Assembly: GCA_013696525.1 (NCBI GenBank)
Contig: JACCYK010000464.1
Span: 1 to 5,921, forward strand
Direction of reading: 5' to 3'
DNA length: 5,921 bases
Source of the DNA: Chloroflexia bacterium
GTDB taxonomy: Bacteria > Chloroflexota > Chloroflexia > Thermomicrobiales > UBA6265
Under the pieces are notes generated by a model, which worked only from the letters and a program-made list of their open reading frames with translations, was not told the origin of the DNA and ran no database searches. Below, piece by piece: positions 1 to 5,625 of the stretch; the first letter of the stretch is position 1, and each line of letters begins with the position of its first letter. Both the position numbers and the translations under genes were made by a program.

Positions 1-82
1 GCCTGGCCGCTCTCGCGGGCAAGGGGACGATCCGAGTATCATCACCGTCACGACCGATCCGCCGGAACAGAGGAGACAGATG
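1..82 (+). other. Leader upstream of first binding-protein gene
   Basis: This is non-coding as far as the window shows. I see no convincing -35/-10 pair, so the promoter, or an upstream gene of the same operon, probably lies to the left of the window. The 9-mer CGACCGATC at 51-59 recurs at 1558-1566, just ahead of the second binding-protein gene. That suggests the duplicated unit included a little of the 5' leader. Confidence 0.4.
71..75 (+). promoter_or_regulatory. Shine-Dalgarno AGGAG for first binding protein
   Basis: AGGAG lies 4 nt before the ATG at 80 and 7 nt before the ATG at 83. The 7-nt spacing is the usual one, and it is also the spacing in the paralogue (AGGAG 1573-1577, ATG 1585). 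This favours the start at 83. Confidence 0.7.
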
Positions 83-1396
83 ATGAAGCGAGACCTGCTC
101 GACCTTGTGAAGCAGCTTGACCGGGCCGCCAGCCGCCGCTCGGTGCTCCGGGCCGGCGTGGCCGGGGGCGCGGCGGCGACGGCCGCGGCGGTGACCGGTA
201 GCCGCCAGGGGCAGCGCTCGGCGCGGGCCCAGGACGCGGTGACCATCAGCTACGGGTTCTGGGACGTGACCCAGCAAGAAGCGGTCGAGGCGCAGATCGC
301 CGCCTTCCAGGAGGCAAACCCCAACATCACGGTCAGCCCTCAACTGACGCCGTGGGCGGACTATTGGACCAAGCTCCAAACCGGCGTCGCCGGCGGCGAG
401 AGTTGGGACGTGTTCTGGCTCAACTTCGCCAACCTGCCGATCTTTGCCGAGCAAAACGGCTTGGTCAGCCTGCAACCCCTGGTCGAGGATGGGAGCATCG
501 ACACCGGCGCCTTCCCCGAGGCGCTGATCGAGGCCTACACCTTCGAGGACACGCTCTACGCCGCCAGCCGTGACTTCGACACCATCGGCCTCTTCTATAA
601 CAGCGAGCTGTTCGACGCGGCGGGGGTGGACTACCCCACCGCCGAGTGGACCTGGGAAGACCTGCGCTCGGCGGCGGAGGCGCTGACCATCGGCACCGGC
701 GACGATGCCGAGCAGTGGGGTTTCGCGGTCACCACCAGCTATCAGGAAGGGATCACCAACTTCATCCTCCAAAACGAGGGCCGCTATTGGAACGACGAGC
801 TGACCGAGAGCCAGCTGGCGGAGCCGGCGGCGGCGGAGGCGATCAACTTCTTGTCGTCGTTCATTACCGACGGCCTGTCGCCCAGCACCGACGTCCAACT
901 GACTAACAACCCGTATGAGACGCTCTTCCCGGCCGGCCGGGTGGCGATGGTCACCGGCGGCTCGTGGCGGCCGAAGCCGCTGTACGAGGCCAACCCGGCG
1001 ATCAACGTGGCGCCGCTGCCGATGGGCAAGATCCGGGCTTCGGTGATCCACGGTTTGGGTCATGCCGTCTGGTCGGGCAGCGAGCACCAGGAAGCGGCGA
1101 GCCTGCTCGTGGCCTTCCTCGCCAGCGCCGAGGGCGAGCAAATCTTGGCCGATAGCGGCGCCACCATCCCCTCCCGCGAGGGGATGCAGGAGACCTGGGT
1201 CACCTCGGTGCCGGAGGTCAACATGGAGGTCTTCATCGAGGCCGCGAACGAGTACGCGGCGCGGGTGCCGGACGGCCCGGACGGCTCGGAGTGGATCAAC
1301 GCCATCGTTGAGACGCTGACGACGGCCTGGGGCAGCGGCGGCTCGACCGAGGATCTGCCGCAACAGCTCGCCGACGCTGCCAACGCCACGTTGTAA
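83..1396 (+). CDS. ABC transporter extracellular solute-binding protein, family 1 (copy 1)
   Basis: This 437-aa protein is predicted to capture a solute, probably a carbohydrate, outside the membrane and deliver it to the permease pair encoded downstream. Residues 1-50 form a Tat signal: twin arginines R18-R19 within SRRSVL, an Ala/Gly-rich hydrophobic stretch at 24-38, and an Ala-Arg-Ala junction near 48-50. The mature part has family-1 (SBP_bac_1, UgpB/MalE-like) hallmarks: an N-terminal strand followed by a W-D pair (60-61), a helix ending EANPNITV (77-84), KLQTGVAGGESWDVFWLN (97-114), YNSELFD (172-178), WTWEDL (189-194), and GGSWR (292-296), a likely ligand-contact loop. There is no cysteine at all, hence no lipobox. 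The start at 83 is chosen by Shine-Dalgarno spacing and by the matching MKRDL start of the paralogue; 80 (one extra Met) is the alternative. The exact substrate is unknown. Confidence 0.93.
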   Translation: MKRDLLDLVKQLDRAASRRSVLRAGVAGGAAATAAAVTGSRQGQRSARAQDAVTISYGFWDVTQQEAVEAQIAAFQEANPNITVSPQLTPWADYWTKLQTGVAGGESWDVFWLNFANLPIFAEQNGLVSLQPLVEDGSIDTGAFPEALIEAYTFEDTLYAASRDFDTIGLFYNSELFDAAGVDYPTAEWTWEDLRSAAEALTIGTGDDAEQWGFAVTTSYQEGITNFILQNEGRYWNDELTESQLAEPAAAEAINFLSSFITDGLSPSTDVQLTNNPYETLFPAGRVAMVTGGSWRPKPLYEANPAINVAPLPMGKIRASVIHGLGHAVWSGSEHQEAASLLVAFLASAEGEQILADSGATIPSREGMQETWVTSVPEVNMEVFIEAANEYAARVPDGPDGSEWINAIVETLTTAWGSGGSTEDLPQQLADAANATL

Positions 1397-1402
1397 CGGC
1401 CT

Positions 1403-1501
1403 GGCATCGGGCAGGCGAGAACGGCGTCAGGCCGGACGCGATGGGGTGCTCGCCCCACCATCCGCGCCCTGACGCTGTTCCGCCAGACCGCCTGCCGAGC
1501 C
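1403..1501 (+). promoter_or_regulatory. Long imperfect inverted repeat (about 99 nt) between the binding-protein genes
   Basis: The structure begins 7 nt after the stop of copy 1. It has three stacked helices. The outer helix is 1403-1417 with 1489-1501, including a perfect 7-bp run GCAGGCG/CGCCTGC. The middle helix is 13 bp, 1419-1431 with 1468-1480, with a single G-T pair. The inner helix is 1437-1446 with 1455-1466, with two one-base bulges and a short loop around 1447-1454. No T-run follows the right arm, so it does not look like a classical intrinsic terminator. It may be an intercistronic mRNA-stabilising or attenuating hairpin, or a small folded mobile repeat. The pairing is read directly from the sequence; the role is inferred. 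Confidence 0.6.
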
Positions 1502-1572
1502 GCCTCTTGCCGCCATCGTCCGCCTTCACTGGATTCGCGGGTCAATTCCTTTCCTAGCGACCGATCAACCAA

Positions 1573-1577
1573 AGGAG
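1573..1577 (+). promoter_or_regulatory. Shine-Dalgarno AGGAG for second binding protein
   Basis: AGGAG, within AAAGGAGAAA, stands 7 nt upstream of the ATG at 1585. It fixes that start. Confidence 0.8.
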
Positions 1578-1584
1578 AAACGCG

Positions 1585-2910
1585 ATGAAGCGGGACTTGC
1601 ACGACCTCGGCCGTCACGTCGCGAAGCTGGGCTCCCGCGGCGCCAGTCGCCGGGCGGTCCTCCGGGCCGGCGTGGCCGGGGGCGCCACCGCTACCGCCGC
1701 CAGCCTGACCGGTAGCCGTCACGGGCAGCGCTCGGCGCGAGCGCAGGATGCGGTGACCATCAGCTATGGATACTGGGACGTGACCCAGGAGGCGGCAGTC
1801 GAGGCCCAGATCGCCGCCTTCCAAGAGGCGAACCCCAACATTACGGTCAGTGCCCAAGTGACGCCGTGGGCCGACTACTGGACCAAGCTTCAGACGGGTG
1901 TCGCCGGCGGCGAGAGCTGGGACGTGTTCTGGCTCAATACCGCCAACCTGCCGGTCTTCGCCTCGCAGGACGGCCTGGTCAACCTGCAACCGCTGGTGGA
2001 CGACGGTAGCATCGAAGTGGATGCCTTTCCGGCGTCGCTGATCGAAGCCTATTCGTATGAGGGGTCCCTGTACGCGGCTAGCCGCGATGTCGATACGATC
2101 GGCCTCTACTACAACAGTGAGCTGTTCGATACCGCCGGCATCGACTACCCCAACGACGAGTGGACCTGGGAAGATCTGCGCTCGGCGGCGGAAGCGCTGA
2201 CCATCGGCAGCGGGGATAGCGCCGAGCAGTGGGGCTTCGCGGTGACGACGAGCTTCTATGAAAGCCTCACCGGCTTCATTTTGCAGAACGAGGGCCGCTA
2301 CTGGAACGACGAGCTGACCGAGAGCCAGCTGGCGGAGCCGGCGGCGGCGGAGGCGATCAACTACTTGTCGTCGTTCATCGACGACGGTCTCTCCCCCAGC
2401 ACCGACGTGCAGCTCACCAACAACCCATTCGAGACGCTCTTCCCGGCCGGCCGGGTGGCGATGATTACCGGCGGCTCGTGGCGGCCGAAGCCGCTGTACG
2501 AGGCCAACCCGGCAATTAACGTGGCGCTGCTGCCGATCGGCAAGATCCGGGCGGCCCCTACCCACGGCCTGGGCCACGCGGTGTGGTCCGGCAGCCAGCA
2601 CCCGGAGGAGGCGAGCCAGTTCGTCGTCTTCCTGACCAGCGCCGAGGGGGAGCAGATCCTGGCCGACAGCGGCGCCACCCTCCCGTCGCGGGAAGGGATG
2701 GCGGAGACTTGGCTGTCCACGGTGCCGGAAGTCGACCTGGAAGTCTTCATCGAGACGGTCACTGAGTACGCGGTGGCTATTCCAAACGGCCCGGACGGCT
2801 CCGAATGGTCCAGCGCGATCGTCGAGACCTTGACCACGGCCTGGGGCAGCGGCGGCTCGACCGAGGATCTGCCGCAACAGCTCGCCGACGCGGCGAACGC
2901 CACCTTGTAG
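1585..2910 (+). CDS. ABC transporter extracellular solute-binding protein, family 1 (copy 2)
   Basis: This 441-aa tandem paralogue of the preceding gene has the same architecture. A Tat signal carries R22-R23 within SRRAVL, and a Cys-free ARAQDA junction lies near 51-56. The family-1 solute-binding fold follows, with the same WADYW, DVFWLN, WTWEDL, GGSWRPKPLYE and GHAVWSGS segments. I count about 65 differences over about 388 mature positions (about 83% identity). All length difference lies in the first 20 residues (four extra codons); after that the two genes align without a gap. Several substitutions fall in loops that face the ligand in this fold: the residue after DVFWLN (F to T), SRDFD to SRDVD, the segment after TTS, and the residues after KIRA. 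Copy 2 may therefore bind a related but different solute. The gene sits upstream of the permeases with a structured 111-nt gap. Confidence 0.93.
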   Translation: MKRDLHDLGRHVAKLGSRGASRRAVLRAGVAGGATATAASLTGSRHGQRSARAQDAVTISYGYWDVTQEAAVEAQIAAFQEANPNITVSAQVTPWADYWTKLQTGVAGGESWDVFWLNTANLPVFASQDGLVNLQPLVDDGSIEVDAFPASLIEAYSYEGSLYAASRDVDTIGLYYNSELFDTAGIDYPNDEWTWEDLRSAAEALTIGSGDSAEQWGFAVTTSFYESLTGFILQNEGRYWNDELTESQLAEPAAAEAINYLSSFIDDGLSPSTDVQLTNNPFETLFPAGRVAMITGGSWRPKPLYEANPAINVALLPIGKIRAAPTHGLGHAVWSGSQHPEEASQFVVFLTSAEGEQILADSGATLPSREGMAETWLSTVPEVDLEVFIETVTEYAVAIPNGPDGSEWSSAIVETLTTAWGSGGSTEDLPQQLADAANATL

Positions 2911-2917
2911 CGATCCG

Positions 2918-2991
2918 CCCACGTCGAGGCCGGCTACTCACTGGCAGCCGGCCTCGAACCTCCTTCCTCGCTCAATGGGGGAGGACGTGGG
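2918..2991 (+). promoter_or_regulatory. Nested inverted repeats (possible three-way junction) between binding protein and permease
   Basis: Three mutually compatible helices begin 8 nt after the stop of copy 2. The closing helix is CCCACGTC 2918-2925 with GACGTGGG 2984-2991. A strong perfect hairpin pairs 2924-2935 with 2946-2957 (12 bp, 10-nt loop). A short hairpin pairs CCTCC 2959-2963 with GGAGG 2980-2984. The helices share one or two boundary bases. The strong hairpin is followed by pyrimidines (2959-2969), not a true T-run, so full termination is doubtful. A role in protecting the binding-protein message or lowering read-through into the permeases is inferred, as for the malE-malF intercistronic repeats. 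Confidence 0.55.
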
Positions 2992-3021
2992 ATACACTCA
3001 CCTGGCAATTGGATTGGCGAG

Positions 3022-3978
3022 ATGATGTCGCTCGAGCATCCTGTATCCGCAACCTTGACGCCGCGACCGCGAGTGGAAGGCGAGCGCGCCGCGCCGCGGT
3101 GGAACGCGCGGCGGCGGACGGCGGTCTGGGGCTTCTTGCTCATCGCGCCGATGATGATCGGCTACACGCTCTTCTTCGTCCTCCCCTTCATCGCCTCGTT
3201 CCTGCTCAGCTTCACCAACTGGACCCTGCTTTCGGCCCCGGTCTGGGTGGGGCTCGACAACTATGCCCGCCTCCTCCGTGACACCAGCTTCCAGGAGTCG
3301 CTGCAGAACACGGTGGCCCTAACCGTGCCCAATGTGGTGCTGCGGATCACGATCTCACTCTTTATCGCCTTGGCGCTGAATACCAAGCTGAAGTTTCGCA
3401 ACTTTTACCGGACCCTCTTCTTCATCCCGGTGCTGACGATGCCGGTGGCGACGGCGACGGTCTGGCAGTGGCTCTACGATCCCACCTACGGCCCGATCAA
3501 CGCCGGGCTGGCGACCTTCGGCATCGACGGCCCGTCCTGGCTGTTGCAGCCGGAGTGGACGGTGGTCGCCCTCCTGGTCGTCTTGCTTTGGGGCGGCGTC
3601 GGCTATGACATGATTATCTACCTGGCCGGGTTGCAGGGGATCCCCCGTGACTACTACGAGGCGGCGCAGCTCGACGGGGCCGGGTTCTGGCGCCAGTTCC
3701 GTGACATCACGGTGCCGCTGCTGACGCCGACGATCTTCTTCTTGCTGATTATCGCGTTGATCAACTCGTTCCAGGTGTTCGACCTGGTCTACATCATGAC
3801 CCGGATCGATACCTCGGGCACCACCTTCCCGACCCTGGTCTACTACATCTATGAGGAAGGCTTCCGCAACTTCCGGATGGGCTACGCGGTGACGCTCTCC
3901 TGGGCCTTGCTGGCGATCCTGATCGTGTTCACGGTCGTGCAGTTCCGGCTGCAACGGCGCTGGGTGCATTACGAATGA
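3022..3978 (+). CDS. Carbohydrate ABC transporter permease, MalF/UgpA type
   Basis: This 318-aa membrane subunit forms half of the transport channel. A basic, Pro/Arg-rich cytoplasmic N-terminus (residues 1-33) precedes about six membrane segments: roughly 33-57, 95-120, 131-150, 180-205, 233-255 and 288-312. The EAA loop that docks on the ATPase is clear at 213-232: E213-A-A, then D218-G219-A220, ending at P232. The conserved NTxxxT/P run before segment 2 (N96 onward) also fits the family, and the length is typical for members without the large MalF periplasmic domain. The start is either of two adjacent ATGs (3022, 3025). Neither has a good Shine-Dalgarno; only GGCGAG directly abuts 3022, so initiation may be weak. 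It overlaps the next permease gene by 4 nt. Confidence 0.93.
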   Translation: MMSLEHPVSATLTPRPRVEGERAAPRWNARRRTAVWGFLLIAPMMIGYTLFFVLPFIASFLLSFTNWTLLSAPVWVGLDNYARLLRDTSFQESLQNTVALTVPNVVLRITISLFIALALNTKLKFRNFYRTLFFIPVLTMPVATATVWQWLYDPTYGPINAGLATFGIDGPSWLLQPEWTVVALLVVLLWGGVGYDMIIYLAGLQGIPRDYYEAAQLDGAGFWRQFRDITVPLLTPTIFFLLIIALINSFQVFDLVYIMTRIDTSGTTFPTLVYYIYEEGFRNFRMGYAVTLSWALLAILIVFTVVQFRLQRRWVHYE

Positions 3979-4808
3979 CCGCTCGCGGCCCCAGCTACCT
4001 CATCAAGCGCCTCTTGCTGCACGCCTTCCTGCTGGGGCTGGGGCTGCTCTTCATCTTGCCCTTCTTCTGGTCGATCGGCACCTCGCTGAAGCCCCTGCGG
4101 GAGCTGTTCTCGGTGACGCCGGCGTTCTTGCCGGAAATGGTGCGTTGGGAGAACTACGTCGATGTCTTCGACCAGGTGCCGTTCACCACGTTTTACCTGA
4201 ACACGATCTTCGTCACGATCGCGCGGGTGATCGGCCAGGTCTTCATCGCCTCGCTGGCGGGGTTCGCCTTTGCCCGTCTCCGGTTCCCCGGCCGCGACCT
4301 GCTCTTCATCTTGCTGCTGGTCGGCCTGATGGTGCCGGAGCAGGCGGTGATCGTGCCGCGGTTCATTTTGATGCGGGAGTTTGGCTGGATTAACACCTAT
4401 CAGGGGCTCATCATCCCCCTGATCTTCAGCTCCTTCGGCGTCTTCCTGCTGCGGCAGTTCTTCCTCACCATCCCGCCCGATTTCCAGGAAGCGGCGACGC
4501 TGGAAGGGGCCAACCCGTTCCAGGTCTACTGGCAGATCTACCTGCCCTTGGCCCGGCCCGCCCTGGCCGCCTTCGGCTTCCTGGTGACGCTCTACTCCTG
4601 GAACGAGTTCCTGTGGGCGCTGATCGTGACCAGCACCCAGGAACGGCAAGTGCTCTCGGTCGGCCTCGCCGTCTTGCAGGGCTACCAGACGACGAACACC
4701 GCGATCCTGCTCGCCGCCGCCAACATGGCCACCATCCCGATCCTGGTGATCTTCCTCTTCTTCCAGAAACAGCTCATCGAGGGCATCTCGCTGAGCGGGT
4801 TGAAATAA
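3975..4808 (+). CDS. Carbohydrate ABC transporter permease, MalG/UgpE type
   Basis: This 277-aa protein is the second channel subunit. It has about six membrane segments (roughly 12-34, 76-100, 109-130, 142-163, 193-220, 244-265). The EAA loop is at 172-191: E172-A-A, then E177-G178-A179 in place of the usual D-G-A, ending at P191. Other MalG-family signatures are N76 at the head of segment 2, FxxARLRFPG (98-106), the PEQxxxxP motif (121-128), the SWNEFLWAL segment (208-216) and the C-terminal QLIEGIxxGxxK-like tail. Its ATG lies inside the ATGA that also holds the upstream stop codon, so translation is probably coupled to the first permease and gives a 1:1 ratio. No ATPase gene follows. Confidence 0.94.
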   Translation: MTARGPSYLIKRLLLHAFLLGLGLLFILPFFWSIGTSLKPLRELFSVTPAFLPEMVRWENYVDVFDQVPFTTFYLNTIFVTIARVIGQVFIASLAGFAFARLRFPGRDLLFILLLVGLMVPEQAVIVPRFILMREFGWINTYQGLIIPLIFSSFGVFLLRQFFLTIPPDFQEAATLEGANPFQVYWQIYLPLARPALAAFGFLVTLYSWNEFLWALIVTSTQERQVLSVGLAVLQGYQTTNTAILLAAANMATIPILVIFLFFQKQLIEGISLSGLK

Positions 4809-4842
4809 ATTCAACAAGTTTCGCCATGCCGGAAGTTGCCCA

Positions 4843-4920
4843 CCCGGATCCGGGCTCTAGCCTGTTGACAAGGATGTAGCCGAGCCCGGAAGTTCCATCC
4901 CGCCGGAAGGCGGGGTTCTT
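4843..4920 (+). mobile_element. Possible IS200/IS605 (TnpB-type) right-end/omegaRNA 3'-end remnant
   Basis: This non-coding stretch after the permease operon has a 9-bp stem, TCCGGGCTC 4849-4857 with GAGCCCGGA 4882-4890. It is followed by a compact hairpin, CCCGCC-GGAA-GGCGGG, at 4899-4914. One plus-strand frame from 4861 reads PVDKDVAEPGSSIPPEGG before a stop at 4942. The order AAGGATGTAG, CCGGAAG, then a GC-rich terminal hairpin resembles, from memory, the 3' end of many tnpB genes and their overlapping omegaRNA. No tnpA or tnpB body is present, so this would be a solo right end or decayed remnant. The alternative is simply the transcription terminator of the ABC operon. Confidence 0.3.
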
Positions 4921-4926
4921 GCTGTT
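4899..4926 (+). terminator. Terminator-like hairpin after permease operon
   Basis: A six-bp GC stem (CCCGCC 4899-4904, GGCGGG 4909-4914) with a GGAA tetraloop is followed by a T-rich but interrupted tract, TTCTTGCTGTT (4916-4926). It is the best intrinsic-terminator candidate on the plus strand, about 90 nt after the last permease stop and before the convergent minus-strand material. The short stem and broken T-tract keep confidence low. The same hairpin is part of the possible IS200/IS605 right end. Confidence 0.35.
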
Positions 4927-4958
4927 CGCCAGCTGATCTCCTAAAGAGAGGTTGCGGC

Positions 4959-5189
4959 TTAGGCTTGGGCTTGTTCCATCGCTCGCTCCAGGGCATTCGG
5001 AAAGCGGGTCTCGAAATCCATGACGCCGACCCACTCCGGCTGGATGAAGATGCGCGACATCCGGGGTGTGATGGGGCGCATAGTGTCCAGCCAAGCCTGC
5101 CCCGCCGCTTCACCGAAGACCCGGATGGTCATGGCCGCGTACTCTGGCGCGATCCCCTCCACGGGGAACAGTGTCTTGCCGATGTGCAA
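4959..5189 (-). pseudogene. Orphan coding fragment downstream of the cupin gene
   Basis: An open frame of 76 codons runs from TTG at 5189 to TAA at 4961-4959, directly after the TAA that ends the cupin gene and in the same frame. Codon use looks genuinely coding (most third positions G or C, balanced residues), ending in MDFETRFPNALERAMEQAQA. It has no credible start: TTG 5189, GTG 5162 and ATG 5132 all lack a convincing Shine-Dalgarno. The segment IRVFGEAAGQAWLDTM faintly recalls the N-terminal helix of aminoglycoside-phosphotransferase-like proteins, but none of their catalytic motifs follow. I do not recognise the family. It could be a gene remnant, a small gene coupled to the cupin gene, or a former C-terminal extension cut off by a nonsense codon; I favour a remnant. 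Confidence 0.4.
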
Positions 5190-5570
5190 TTAGCTGATCC
5201 AGGGTGGGATCATCGGTTGGGTGTTCGTTGGGGTCGTCACCGTGGCATCGCTCCGGCCGCAGACCAGGAACTCGGCGTCGGTGACGGCCGCGAGCCGGCG
5301 TTCCGCCAGGCCGGCGATCTGGATGGTGTCGCCTGCCGCGAGCTCGATTCGCGTGCCGTTGACCGTAAACGTGGCGCGGCCGGCCAGGAGGGTCCAAATC
5401 TGCTCGGAGTCGAACGCATGGACCGGGCCCTCGGCCGCGGCGGCGATCGCGACCCGCCACAGGCTGATCGTGGTCGGGCCGCTGAGCGTTGGTGAAGCGA
5501 GGGTGGTCATGGTCGCATTCGGCGTTCGGGTCTGGCGCGCATCGGCGGCACGAATGACCGTGGCGCGCAT
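5190..5570 (-). CDS. Small cupin-domain protein
   Basis: This 126-aa single-domain beta-barrel (cupin) protein is presumably cytoplasmic. Its segments SLWRV (36-40), GPVHAFDSEQIW (48-59), LLAGRATFTVNG (61-72) and AAGDTIQIAG (78-87) match cupin motif 1, its linker and motif 2. Compared with the canonical signature, H51 and E56 survive, but the second motif-1 His is F53, the motif-2 Pro is A86, and no motif-2 His is present (E-R-R at 90-92). Classical metal binding is therefore unlikely. The PPWIS end fits the natural end of such proteins. ATG 5570 is chosen because AGGAG (5582-5578) lies exactly 7 nt upstream; an upstream extension would run into the divergent gene. It is divergent from a MarR-family gene and likely controlled by it. 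The function is unknown; cupins paired with MarR regulators may act as sensors or small enzymes. Confidence 0.85.
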   Translation of the reverse strand: MRATVIRAADARQTRTPNATMTTLASPTLSGPTTISLWRVAIAAAAEGPVHAFDSEQIWTLLAGRATFTVNGTRIELAAGDTIQIAGLAERRLAAVTDAEFLVCGRSDATVTTPTNTQPMIPPWIS

Positions 5571-5577
5571 CGACGGT

Positions 5578-5582
5578 CTCCT
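5578..5582 (-). promoter_or_regulatory. Shine-Dalgarno AGGAG for cupin gene
   Basis: On the minus strand AGGAG (5582 down to 5578) is followed by a 7-nt spacer and the ATG at 5570. This decides the start of the cupin gene against longer in-frame readings reaching to 5849. Confidence 0.8.
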
Positions 5583-5608
5583 CTCCAAGCTTCGGGCCGA
5601 CACATCGT

Positions 5609-5625
5609 CAACCAGGTTGTCTATA
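5609..5625. promoter_or_regulatory. Operator-like repeat O1 (CAACCAGGTTGTCTATA)
   Basis: This 17-bp element contains a perfect 11-bp dyad, CAACC-A-GGTTG (5609-5619, centre 5614), extended by a G/C pair at 5607/5621. It recurs as O2 with its centre 42 bp away, about four helical turns, so both copies lie on the same face of the DNA. O1 overlaps the expected transcription start of the cupin gene. It is a probable binding site for the MarR-family protein encoded next door. Confidence 0.65.

Larger units (their letters stand above)
4809..4958. other. Gap between permease operon and minus-strand fragment
   Basis: There is no intact gene here. A 6-bp dyad GTTGAA-ATAAA-TTCAAC (4799-4815) spans the permease stop codon. 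The 9-mer CCGGAAGTT occurs directly repeated at 4829-4837 and 4886-4894, with a shorter CCGGAAG at 4903-4909. A 12-bp palindrome CCCGGATCCGGG lies at 4843-4854. The hairpins are listed as a possible mobile-element end and terminator. Confidence 0.5.

Noticed and set aside
1060..2922. Very long (620-codon) open frame on the minus strand across both binding-protein genes
   Set aside because: It is a shadow frame. High GC with codon-position bias keeps the antisense frame open, its protein is Arg/Gly/Val-rich low-complexity, and it covers two well-supported genes of a known family.
3355..3969. 204-codon minus-strand open frame opposite the first permease
   Set aside because: It is low-complexity antisense of a clear MalF-type permease.
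4799..4815. Small dyad GTTGAAATAAATTCAAC as a terminator
   Set aside because: The stem is only six bp, AT-rich, and has no T-run after it. It overlaps the permease stop codon and is probably too weak to terminate.
3969..4817. 282-codon minus-strand open frame opposite the second permease
   Set aside because: The translation is rich in Q, E, D and R runs, typical of the antisense of membrane-protein codons. It has no recognisable domain, and the plus-strand permease is unambiguous.
4843..4854. Perfect 12-bp palindrome CCCGGATCCGGG as a stand-alone regulatory site
   Set aside because: A single GC-rich palindrome with no second copy. Its right half is better used in the 9-bp stem with 4882-4890, so I treat it as part of that structure.
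4965..5495. 176-codon plus-strand open frame opposite the fragment and cupin gene
   Set aside because: It is a shadow frame with no domain signature, antisense to the supported cupin gene.
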